NCBI GenBank assembly: GCA_016285075.1
Contig: JAEEQB010000049.1
Span: 1 to 35,906, forward strand
Direction of reading: 5' to 3'
Origin: Prevotella sp.
Lineage (GTDB): Bacteria; Bacteroidota; Bacteroidia; Bacteroidales; Bacteroidaceae
DNA: 35,906 bases
This document shows positions 29,707-35,906 of the stretch, in pieces. Below the pieces are notes generated by a model, which saw nothing but the letters and a program-made list of their open reading frames with translations, was not told the DNA's origin and searched no databases. The position numbers were made by a program, and so were the translations under genes. Within the stretch, counting starts at the first letter, position 1. Each line of letters begins with the position of its first letter.

Positions 29707-31991
29707 TGAAGCAGACAAACTACCATCTTTTCGACTTCATGGACTTCGACCCTTCGCTGCAGAAAGACGAAGCCCTGTGGAAGGCATACGCCCCCTCCAA
29801 GATACAAGAGCGCAACGGCGACATTGTGGTGACCATACCCTATCAGAAGCAGTTGCTGCAAGAGGAAATGGCGCCAGACAACCATGCTGCCCAACTGTCG
29901 TATGAGCTCATTGTCAGGGCTTACAGGCCTGACATCATACGGCTGTTTACGACGATGGTGGGCGACGAAATGGTTGAGAGCGACGAAATGCTGTCGATGG
30001 CACAGGAAGTGAAGCGTCTGCCCCTACGTCTTGTTGGTTGCGATATCATTGCGACAGACAAGGGTGAAGACGGTGCGTCAAACGACAAGAAGATAGCCAC
30101 GATAGACCTTTCGAAGCCCCTTACCGACCACTGGAGCGACCTGTTGCCGGCACCACAGCCAGCCCCTTTCATCACTTTCTATCCCGATGGTGACGAAGCA
30201 AAAGGCATCGCCCTGAGTGACGACCACTTCTCTCCCCCTCGCTATGACGCGCTGCCGCTGGGGTTCTGTTCCGTTGGTTCCCAATCACCCGTCAGGACAG
30301 AACGCGCTACGGTCTCCTTCCGTTGTGAGGCTGACGAATGCTTCGCCGGAACGGGCGAGCGTTTCCGGAAAATGGACCTTAGCGGGCAGACCTTCCAGCT
30401 GAAGAACCAGGACGGGCAGGGTGTGAACAACCGCCGCTGCTACAAGAACATACCGTTTTACCTGTCAAGCCGCATGTACGGCTGCTTCTACCACACCGGC
30501 GACTATTGCAAGCTTTCGCTGGCCGACCACTCCACACGCAGCGTGCAGTTCCTGAACGACAGGGCAACGCTGGACGTGTTTCTCATCGGCGGCAAGACAC
30601 CGGAGGAGATACTGCGTGGTTACCGCATGTTGACAGGATTTCCCCCCATGCTCCCATTGTGGAGCTTTGGCATCTGGATGAGCCGTATGACCTATTTCTC
30701 AGCCGAAGAGGTGAATGGCATCTGCCAGCGTCTGCGCGACGAGCACTATCCCTGTGATGTTATCCACCTGGACACTGGATGGTTTCGCACTGACTGGCTC
30801 TGTGAGTGGAAGTTCAACCCTACGCGCTTCCCCAATCCGAAAGAGTTTATCAGGCATCTTGCCGACAACGGTTTCAAGGTCAGCCTTTGGCAGCTTCCCT
30901 ACATAGCAGCAGGAGCCGAACAGATAGACGAGGCTCAGTCCAACCATTATATTTCGGAAAGTCCCGACAGCGCCAAGGACTCCGGCACATCGGGAGCCTC
31001 GAATTTCTCCACTCTAGACTATGCAGGCACCATAGACTTCACCTACGACAAGGCCACCCAGTGGTACAAGTACTCGCTGCTGAAACCCCTGCTTGACATG
31101 GGGGTGAAGTGCATCAAGACCGACTTTGGCGAGAATATCCACATGGACCATACCTATCACGGCTCCACCCCCGAACGGCTGAACAACCTCTATGCGCTGT
31201 ACTATCAGAAAGCTGCCTACGAGGTGACGAAGGAGATGACGGGCGACGGCATTGTCTGGGCACGAGCTGCCTGGGCAGGGTGCCAGCGCTACCCTCTGCA
31301 CTGGGGAGGCGACTCCGAGAGCAGCTGGGCAGGTATGGCCGGTTCGTTGAAGGGAGGTCTGCACTTCGGTCTCTCAGGCTTTGCCTTTTGGAGTCACGAT
31401 GTGCCGGGGTTCCATTCCACGCCCGACTTCATGAACTCTCCCATCCATCCGGACGTTTATGTGCGATGGACGCAGTTTGGGGTGTTCTCCAGTCACATGC
31501 GCTACCATGGCACCTGCAAACGGGAGCCTTGGCACTATCCCTGCATTGCCCCCGTGGTGAAGCAGTGGTGGAAACTGCGCTACGCACTTATACCTTATAT
31601 CATAAAGCAGTCCCAGCTGTGTACCCAGAGCGGATACCCTCTGTTGCGAGCCTTGCTGATACATCATCCCAAGGATCGGCAGGCATGGCATATCGACGAC
31701 GAGTACTACTTTGGGACTGAGTTCCTGGTCTGCCCTGTCATGAACAGCCAGAATCGTCGCGACATCTACCTGCCTGAAGGTCTGTGGGTCAATTTCTTCA
31801 CGGGTGAACGTCTGGAAGGCGGCCGTTGGTACTACGGGGTGGAGGTTCCTCTTGAACAGATGCCCGTCTTCGTACGCCCGGACGCAAAGATCCAGGTGTA
31901 CCCCGACCCAGTTGACTCCACTGACGACATGGATCTGTCGAAGGCTGTCACCATAGAGATTTCAGAAGAGTTTAAAGGTTTCCGTCTTTAA
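29706..31991 (+). CDS. GH31 alpha-glycosidase, probable cytoplasmic alpha-xylosidase
   Basis: A retaining GH31 enzyme of 761 residues without signal peptide, so cytoplasmic. The N-terminal beta-sandwich (1-310) includes GTGERFRKMDLSGQTFQLKN. The catalytic barrel has PLWSFGIWMSRMTYFSAEEV, DVIHLDTGWFRTDWLCEW, the nucleophile D473 in KTDFGE, and the acid/base D536 in HWGGDS, followed by GLSGFAFWSHDVPGF. The KTDFGE and HWGGDS pattern and the LDTGW motif are like YicI-type alpha-xylosidases, although alpha-glucosidases share much of this. The C-terminal beta domains end with VPLEQMPVFVRPDAKIQVYP. Its ATG overlaps the upstream stop by one base, and the symporter gene starts 27 nt after it, so it probably cleaves the imported sugar. 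Confidence 0.92.
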   Translation: MKQTNYHLFDFMDFDPSLQKDEALWKAYAPSKIQERNGDIVVTIPYQKQLLQEEMAPDNHAAQLSYELIVRAYRPDIIRLFTTMVGDEMVESDEMLSMAQEVKRLPLRLVGCDIIATDKGEDGASNDKKIATIDLSKPLTDHWSDLLPAPQPAPFITFYPDGDEAKGIALSDDHFSPPRYDALPLGFCSVGSQSPVRTERATVSFRCEADECFAGTGERFRKMDLSGQTFQLKNQDGQGVNNRRCYKNIPFYLSSRMYGCFYHTGDYCKLSLADHSTRSVQFLNDRATLDVFLIGGKTPEEILRGYRMLTGFPPMLPLWSFGIWMSRMTYFSAEEVNGICQRLRDEHYPCDVIHLDTGWFRTDWLCEWKFNPTRFPNPKEFIRHLADNGFKVSLWQLPYIAAGAEQIDEAQSNHYISESPDSAKDSGTSGASNFSTLDYAGTIDFTYDKATQWYKYSLLKPLLDMGVKCIKTDFGENIHMDHTYHGSTPERLNNLYALYYQKAAYEVTKEMTGDGIVWARAAWAGCQRYPLHWGGDSESSWAGMAGSLKGGLHFGLSGFAFWSHDVPGFHSTPDFMNSPIHPDVYVRWTQFGVFSSHMRYHGTCKREPWHYPCIAPVVKQWWKLRYALIPYIIKQSQLCTQSGYPLLRALLIHHPKDRQAWHIDDEYYFGTEFLVCPVMNSQNRRDIYLPEGLWVNFFTGERLEGGRWYYGVEVPLEQMPVFVRPDAKIQVYPDPVDSTDDMDLSKAVTIEISEEFKGFRL

Positions 31992-32018
31992 CGCCTTATC
32001 AGATAAAAGATTACCACA

Positions 32019-33581
32019 ATGAACACGCACTACATGCAAGGCCTGGACTGGCTGATTTTAGGAGTTTATTTCGCCGTTCTCATCGCCATTGGCGTATGGG
32101 CCAGTACAAAACGCAAGAAAGAGGGGTCGCTGTTCTTGGCCGAACACTCCCTTCGCTGGCATCACATCGGTTTCTCTATGTGGGGCACCAATGTAGGGCC
32201 GTCCATGCTCATCGCATCGGCATCAGCAGGTTTCACTACCGGCATTGTTTCAGGCAACTTCGCCTGGTATGCCTTCGTATTCATTGCCTTGTTAGCCTTT
32301 GTCTTCGCCCCTCGCTATCTGGGAGCGAATGTCAGTACGCTACCGGAGTTCATGGGGCTGCGCTTCGGCCAGAGCACGCGTAACATCCTGGCTTGGTACA
32401 CCATTGTCACCATCATCATTTCCTGGCTGGCACTGACACTCTTTGCCGGTGGCATCCTGATCCGTCAGGTCTTCGACATCCCCATGTGGATGTCGGCACT
32501 CGTACTGTTGCTGATCTCTGCTTTTTTCACCATGTTAGGCGGTCTGAAGGCCGTTGCCTATACTAACGTCTATCAGATGATACTGCTCATCGTGGTGTCG
32601 TTGGTGCTGGTCATTGTGGGACTGGACAGGGTTGGAGGCATAGAAGCCTTGGCCGACAAGGTACCAGCTGACTACTGGGTGATGTTCAAGCCTAACACCG
32701 ATGCCGATTTCCCCTGGCTGCCCATTCTGCTGGGCTATCCTGTCATGGGTATATGGTTCTGGTGTACTGACCAGAGCATGGTGCAGCCCGTGCTCGCCGC
32801 CAGGAACCTGCGTGAAGGGCAGCTGGGCACCAACTTCACCGGATGGTTGAAAATCCTGGATGTGGCGCTTTATATCCTGCCTGGCATCCTCTGTTTCGCC
32901 TTGTTCGGCGACACGCTCAAGAATCCCGACGAGGCCTATCTGACAATGGTTGAGAACCTATTTCCCGTTGGCATGGTAGGACTGGTGTTTGCTGTGCTGA
33001 CAGCCTGTTTGGTCAGCACCATCGGTTCTGCCCTCAACGCGCTCTCCACGGTCTTCACGATGGATATCTATGTCAAGAAGTTCAACCCTACGGCGTCACA
33101 GCGGAGCATCAATCGCGTGGGGCGCATTGTCACCGTCGTGGGCGCCTTGCTGGCCATTGTACTCACCGTGGCCATCGACGCCATCAAGGGTCTCAACCTG
33201 TTCAACGTGTTCCAGTCGGTCCTGGGCTTCATCGCTCCACCCATGGCAGCCGTCTTCGTACTAGGCATCTTCTGGTCGCGCACCACCACTCGTGCCGCCA
33301 ACTTCGCACTCACCGTTGGCACCGCCTTCTGCCTCATCGTGGGCGTGCTCTACCTCTGGCCTCCAGAATGGCTAACGTTCGCATGGCCACACTTCATGAT
33401 GCTCTCGTTCTGCTTGTTCGTCATCCTTGCCGTCTCAATGGTCATCATCAGTCTCACTGACAGCGACAAGACCCGATACACGATTCCTGCTCCTGTGCAG
33501 GAACCATTGTCACGCCTGGCCGTCTCGCTATGGATAGCCCTGGCCGTCGTGATGGTTTCACTATACATTTTCTTCAATTGA
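32019..33581 (+). CDS. Sodium/solute symporter, SSS family (SGLT-like sugar transporter)
   Basis: A 520-residue inner-membrane transporter with about 13-14 transmembrane segments, the usual SSS layout. Recognisable parts are LDWLILGVYFAVLIAIGVWA, the FLAEHSLRWHHIGFSMWGTN stretch of TM2, ISAFFTMLGGLKAVAYTNVY in the sodium-binding core, GIWFWCTDQSMVQPVLAARN (an SGLT-type sugar signature with FWCTDQ) and TACLVSTIGSALNALSTVFT. SSS proteins import sugars, amino acids or other solutes with Na+. The FWCTDQ signature and the preceding GH31 gene point to a small sugar. The gene follows GH31 by 27 nt with no terminator. An ATG 15 nt downstream is an alternative start without effect on the assignment. 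Confidence 0.92.
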   Translation: MNTHYMQGLDWLILGVYFAVLIAIGVWASTKRKKEGSLFLAEHSLRWHHIGFSMWGTNVGPSMLIASASAGFTTGIVSGNFAWYAFVFIALLAFVFAPRYLGANVSTLPEFMGLRFGQSTRNILAWYTIVTIIISWLALTLFAGGILIRQVFDIPMWMSALVLLLISAFFTMLGGLKAVAYTNVYQMILLIVVSLVLVIVGLDRVGGIEALADKVPADYWVMFKPNTDADFPWLPILLGYPVMGIWFWCTDQSMVQPVLAARNLREGQLGTNFTGWLKILDVALYILPGILCFALFGDTLKNPDEAYLTMVENLFPVGMVGLVFAVLTACLVSTIGSALNALSTVFTMDIYVKKFNPTASQRSINRVGRIVTVVGALLAIVLTVAIDAIKGLNLFNVFQSVLGFIAPPMAAVFVLGIFWSRTTTRAANFALTVGTAFCLIVGVLYLWPPEWLTFAWPHFMMLSFCLFVILAVSMVIISLTDSDKTRYTIPAPVQEPLSRLAVSLWIALAVVMVSLYIFFN

Positions 33582-33595
33582 CACCCCCAATGATC

Positions 33596-33650
33596 ATCCG
33601 TATCATCAGCGGTTGAAGAAAACGTCCGATCCGTATCATCAGCGGCTGAA
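33596..33650. repeat. Two 22-bp direct repeats in an intergenic gap
   Basis: ATCCGTATCATCAGCGGTTGAA (split here as ATCCGTATCATCAGC and GGTTGAA, 33596-33617) and its copy at 33629-33650 differ at one position. TGATCA lies at both outer edges (33591-33596 and 33651-33656). The repeats fill the 108-nt gap between the symporter and carbonic anhydrase genes. They may be binding sites or remnants of a small duplication. Confidence 0.6.
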
Positions 33651-33689
33651 TGATCAGTTTTCAATTGTCTACTATCAATTAACATAAGA

Positions 33690-34223
33690 ATGGCTCTGAT
33701 TAAATCTTACAAAGGAATGGCCCCCAAGTGGGGTCGCGACTGCTACTTCAGTGAAAACGCCACTATCGTGGGCGATGTAACCATGGGCGACGAATGCTCC
33801 GTATGGTTCAATGCCGTTGTCCGCGGCGACGTCGCTCCTATCACCATCGGCGACCGAACCAATATCCAGGACGGCTCTTGCGTCCATGTGACTCACGACA
33901 CGGGACCCACCCACATCGGCAGCGATGTCACCATAGGCCATAATGTCACCGTCCACGCCTGCACCATCCGCGATGGTGCCCTCATTGGCATGGGCTCTAC
34001 CCTACTCGACGGCTGCGAGATAGGCGAAGGTGCCATCGTGGCTGCAGGTGCTTTGGTACTACAGAACACCATCATTCCCCCGCACCAGATCTGGGGAGGC
34101 GTCCCGGCCAAATACCTCAAACCCACACGCCCTGGACAGACAGATAATGCACAGCACTACGTGGCCTATTCTAAAATTTACTTGGAAGAGGATGGCGGCA
34201 CAACACGTTATTCAAACGAATAA
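33690..34223 (+). CDS. Gamma-class carbonic anhydrase family protein (left-handed beta-helix)
   Basis: A 177-residue hexapeptide-repeat protein with the left-handed beta-helix pattern of gamma carbonic anhydrases (ATIVGDVTMGDECSVWF, TIGDRTNIQDGSCVHV, HIGSDVTIGHNVTVH, IGEGAIVAAGALV). Histidines in the positions expected for zinc are H66 or H69 in CVHVTHDTG, and H84 and H89 in IGHNVTVH; R45 and the following QD pair match the family's active-site frame. The C-terminal helix (NAQHYVAYSKIYLEE) packs on the trimer. It lacks the acidic loop of archaeal Cam, like the YrdA/CamH group, in which activity is not always found. It stands alone; the minus-strand hemolysin III gene ends 5 nt beyond its stop. 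No signal peptide. Confidence 0.9.
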   Translation: MALIKSYKGMAPKWGRDCYFSENATIVGDVTMGDECSVWFNAVVRGDVAPITIGDRTNIQDGSCVHVTHDTGPTHIGSDVTIGHNVTVHACTIRDGALIGMGSTLLDGCEIGEGAIVAAGALVLQNTIIPPHQIWGGVPAKYLKPTRPGQTDNAQHYVAYSKIYLEEDGGTTRYSNE

Positions 34224-34228
34224 CACTG

Positions 34229-34876
34229 CTACAAAGCCTGCTTGAGCATGTCCCAAACGGCAACGATGTGGCACACGGAGCCGGCTAACACAAAGAAATG
34301 GAAGACGGAGTGCATGTATTTCCGTTTGTTCAGACTATAGAACAGCGCACCCGTAATATAGCATACCCCTTCTGCCACAATCCAAATGAAAGCGGCGGTT
34401 GACAGACACGCCACAAGAGGCTTGAACGCCACCAGCACGCTCAGTCCCATGCCGACGAAGCAGAGGGTCTCTACATTGGAGTGCTCCTTCAGCCGGATGA
34501 AACTGATGATGGTTCCTACAATCGCGCAAAGCCATACGAACGAGAAGAGCGACCAACCCCAATATCCCTGAGTACGGAGGGCAACAAGGGTGATGGGTGA
34601 ATAGGAACCGGCAATATGCCAGTAGATGGCAGCGTGGTCCCACCGTCTCAGCCGTTCCTTCCAACGGGAGTGGTGGCGAAGGGTATGATAGGCTGTAGAG
34701 GCGATGTAGGAGCCAAGCATGCCAAAGAGATAAAGGATGACCCCCACACGTGCCCAGCTGTTATCCTCGCTGAAGCACCACACCAGGAAGATGACGCCCA
34801 TCACAACGCCAAGGACAATGCCCCCCGCATGCGACCAGGCATTCCATAGTTCTTCCTTATGGGTGTATTTGATCAT
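34229..34876 (-). CDS. Hemolysin III family membrane protein (PAQR/YqfA type)
   Basis: A 215-residue protein with seven transmembrane segments. Family motifs are ELWNAWSHAGGIVLG at the start, SYIASTAYHTLRHHS with the S60..H64 pair, RRWDHAAIYWHIAGSYSP around D80, and HSVFHFFVLAGSVCHIVA with H189, H193 and H203. Together the serine, aspartate and histidines form the metal site of the PAQR/hydrolase-like superfamily. The haemolysin name is historical; the usual function is in membrane lipid or stress homeostasis and is poorly defined. It lies 92 nt after ispF on the same strand, so the two may be co-transcribed, and is convergent with the carbonic anhydrase gene. Confidence 0.92.
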   Translation of the reverse strand: MIKYTHKEELWNAWSHAGGIVLGVVMGVIFLVWCFSEDNSWARVGVILYLFGMLGSYIASTAYHTLRHHSRWKERLRRWDHAAIYWHIAGSYSPITLVALRTQGYWGWSLFSFVWLCAIVGTIISFIRLKEHSNVETLCFVGMGLSVLVAFKPLVACLSTAAFIWIVAEGVCYITGALFYSLNKRKYMHSVFHFFVLAGSVCHIVAVWDMLKQAL

Positions 34877-34914
34877 TTCTACTCGTTTCTAACGCTCTCT
34901 ACAGGTGACACCAT

Positions 34915-34986
34915 GAAATCCGGGATGCTTGATTGTTTTTTCTATCAACACAAATCCGGGATGGTTGCTTATTTTTCTATCAAGAC
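34915..34986. repeat. Imperfect tandem duplication covering the 3' end of ispF
   Basis: Two adjacent units of about 36 bp (34915-34950 and 34951-34986) share AAATCCGGGATG, a T-run and CTATCAA, and differ by about four substitutions and one indel. The right unit contains the last codons of ispF (ending LIEK and TAA); the left unit looks like a downstream copy of those codons (LIEKTIKHPGF if read in one frame) in the ispF-hlyIII gap. Confidence 0.65.
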
Positions 34987-35445
34987 GACTGCATACGCCG
35001 AAATACCTTCCTCACGACCCGTAAAACCAAGTCGTTCGGTGGTAGTGGCCTTGATCGATATCTGATCAGGGTCGCATCCAATGACTTTGGCCAAGGTCTG
35101 CTGCATCTGCGGGATATGAGGATTCATCTTAGGCCGCTCAGCACAAATGGTGGAATCGATATTCACCAGTCGATAGCCCTTTGTGGCAATCAGCTCCACG
35201 GTTTTCTTAAGGATGATCTTACTGTCCATCCCATCGGTCTCTGCCGCAGTGTCAGGGAAATGATAGCCTATGTCGCGCATGTTGGCAGCCCCGAGCAGCG
35301 CATCGCAGATAGCATGGATCAGCACATCCGCGTCGCTGTGGCCCAACAGTCCTAATCTATGGTCAATCTTGATGCCACCAATCCACAGGTCACGTCCTTC
35401 CACCAGACGATGAACATCAAAACCCATTCCTACTCGTATATTCAT
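34969..35445 (-). CDS. ispF: 2-C-methyl-D-erythritol 2,4-cyclodiphosphate synthase
   Basis: IspF converts CDP-ME-2-phosphate to MEcPP with release of CMP, the fifth step of the MEP isoprenoid pathway, as a cytoplasmic trimer with zinc at each active site. The ATG at 35443-35445 starts MNIRVGMGFDVHRL, the family N-terminus; an upstream in-frame ATG would run through the promoter and is rejected. The protein is 158 residues, the usual length. Metal ligands D10, H12 and H44 are present (GFDVHRL, LLGHSDADVLIHA), as are DIGYHFPDT and the C-terminal TTERLGFTGREEGI. The promoter lies at 35469-35500. The last codons lie in an imperfect tandem duplication, but the reading frame is complete. Confidence 0.97.
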   Translation of the reverse strand: MNIRVGMGFDVHRLVEGRDLWIGGIKIDHRLGLLGHSDADVLIHAICDALLGAANMRDIGYHFPDTAAETDGMDSKIILKKTVELIATKGYRLVNIDSTICAERPKMNPHIPQMQQTLAKVIGCDPDQISIKATTTERLGFTGREEGISAYAVVLIEK

Positions 35446-35468
35446 CTGTTTATTCGTTTTTGAACGTG

Positions 35469-35500
35469 CAAATTTACAAACTTTCCCTGAAACGTCCAAG
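35469..35500 (-). promoter_or_regulatory. ispF promoter (CTTG-N20-TAAATTTG)
   Basis: On the minus strand TAAATTTG (35476-35469) matches the -7 consensus perfectly, and CTTG (35500-35497), one base from TTTG, lies 20 nt upstream. The expected start near 35462 leaves a leader of about 17 nt before the chosen ATG, which also supports that start. Confidence 0.65.
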
Positions 35501-35648
35501 ACAAAAATCCAAAAACTTTATTTCAAAGCACAGAAGCGCAAGAAAGCATCTCCTTGGTCGCTGAGCAAGCCGCCCTCGTTGCGACCTATTGTATTCAGCT
35601 GTAACAACGACTTGACTCTGTGCAATGCGGATTAAGAAACGGCAGATG

Positions 35649-35690
35649 GCGAGTATTTGGCGATAAATAGCGAGTATTGAGCGATAAGTG
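35649..35690. repeat. 2 x 21-bp tandem repeat
   Basis: Two adjacent 21-bp units (35649-35669 and 35670-35690) share GCGAGTATT and GCGATAA and match at 17 of 21 positions. Intergenic and without reading-frame importance. Confidence 0.55.
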
Positions 35691-35704
35691 GACACTCAAA
35701 TTTA

Positions 35705-35770
35705 TTTGGTGTTTTCCTCGCTTATTCGTACCTCTGAGCTGCGCTCGAAAGCACTTTCGCTCGGAAATGA
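35705..35770 (+). repeat. Promoter-bearing dispersed repeat, copy C (opposite orientation)
   Basis: On the plus strand TTTG (35705-35708) is followed after 20 nt by TACCTCTG (35729-35736), the same pair as in the second unit of copy B. The segment CGCTTATTCGTACCTCTGAG and the following CGAAAGC/GCTCGGAAA pieces are the reverse complement of 13500-13559 with a few changes. It would fire rightward out of the window. Confidence 0.6.
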
Positions 35771-35860
35771 AAAGAAAAATATTACTGTCCGCTAAACACG
35801 AATCCCCATTCTGAACTTGCTTTATAGCCAGCAAATCCAGAAAATCATCCTCTTTCCAAG

Positions 35861-35890
35861 CCCCCTGTTACGCTATTCGGTGGCAGGGGG
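35861..35890. other. GC-rich hairpin near right edge
   Basis: CCCCCTG (35861-35867) and CAGGGGG (35884-35890) are perfect inverted repeats around a 16-nt loop. No T-run follows on the plus strand. Because a plus-strand reading frame crosses it, it might be coding sequence by chance rather than an RNA structure. Confidence 0.35.
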
Positions 35891-35906
35891 ACTGCTTATG
35901 GCCTCC

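Larger units (their letters stand above)
35446..35906. other. Right-edge intergenic region with promoters and repeats
   Basis: No complete gene is visible in the last 461 nt. The region contains the ispF promoter, a 2 x 21-bp tandem repeat (35649-35690), an inverted copy of the promoter-bearing repeat (35705-35770) and a 7-bp hairpin with CCCCCTG/CAGGGGG arms (35861-35890). A plus-strand frame is open from 35796 to the edge and includes an ATG at 35898; it could be the beginning of the next gene, but too little is visible. Confidence 0.5.

Noticed and set aside
35446..35499. Longer ispF start 54 nt upstream
   Set aside because: It would translate through the -7 box at 35469-35476; the family N-terminus begins at the ATG at 35445.
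1..35906. CRISPR array, rRNA, tRNA, prophage or insertion sequence
   Set aside because: No regularly spaced repeats with unique spacers, no conserved RNA sequence, and no transposase, integrase or phage gene were found; the repeats seen are short and lack coding capacity.

Overview
The window looks like chromosomal DNA of a Bacteroidales bacterium, most likely Prevotella or a close relative. The main reasons are a 2,574-residue SprA (the outer-membrane translocon of the type IX secretion system found in Bacteroidota) directly after ruvA, Bacteroidota promoters of the form TTTG-N19/21-TAnnTTTG, little Shine-Dalgarno signal, and a plant-glycan enzyme locus. No rRNA, tRNA, CRISPR array, phage gene, insertion sequence or transposase was found.

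Left part (1-12.2 kb, all minus strand). Three ECF modules follow one another. Each starts with an ECF sigma factor, continues through an overlapping gene for a small single-pass membrane protein (probable anti-sigma factor), and ends with one or two exported proteins of unknown function. In transcription order, sigma3 (7710-7219) leads to a 152-aa membrane protein and a 377-aa lipoprotein; sigma2 (5547-5080) leads to a 149-aa membrane protein, a 154-aa exported protein and a 292-aa probable beta-barrel; sigma1 (3155-2604) leads to a 234-aa membrane protein and a 493-aa exported protein. All three sigma genes carry the same motif, TGCGTAT followed by ATATA or TATA, just upstream of the start. 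Rho-independent terminators separate module 3 from 2 and module 2 from 1. Further right is a PadR repressor - PspC membrane protein - 804-aa thioredoxin-domain protein operon, with a clear palindromic operator over its promoter.

Middle (12.5-24.6 kb). A minus-strand ketopantoate reductase gene (panE) has a very good promoter embedded in a repeat. Plus-strand ruvA follows, then sprA (GTG start 2 nt after the ruvA stop), then a periplasmic GH78 alpha-L-rhamnosidase 21 nt after sprA.

Right part (24.9-35.9 kb). A minus-strand two-domain beta-helix/DUF6298-like protein is divergent from a plus-strand operon of a GH141-like beta-helix enzyme, a GH31 alpha-glycosidase without signal peptide, and a sodium/sugar symporter (SSS family). 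With GH78 these suggest stepwise breakdown of a rhamnose-containing plant polysaccharide, probably pectic: exported enzymes trim the glycan, the symporter imports a small sugar, and GH31 works in the cytoplasm. No SusC/SusD pair is in the window. Then come a gamma-class carbonic anhydrase-like protein (plus) and, convergent, hemolysin III and ispF (minus).

Repeats are the other theme. An element carrying promoter sequence occurs at 123-222, 13460-13565 and 35705-35770; a roughly 100-bp element with 22-bp subrepeats occurs at 251-358 and 24700-24789; a GC-rich palindrome lies in frame inside two regulator genes (2315-2357 and 7451-7496). All family assignments come from reading motifs and context; no database search was run.
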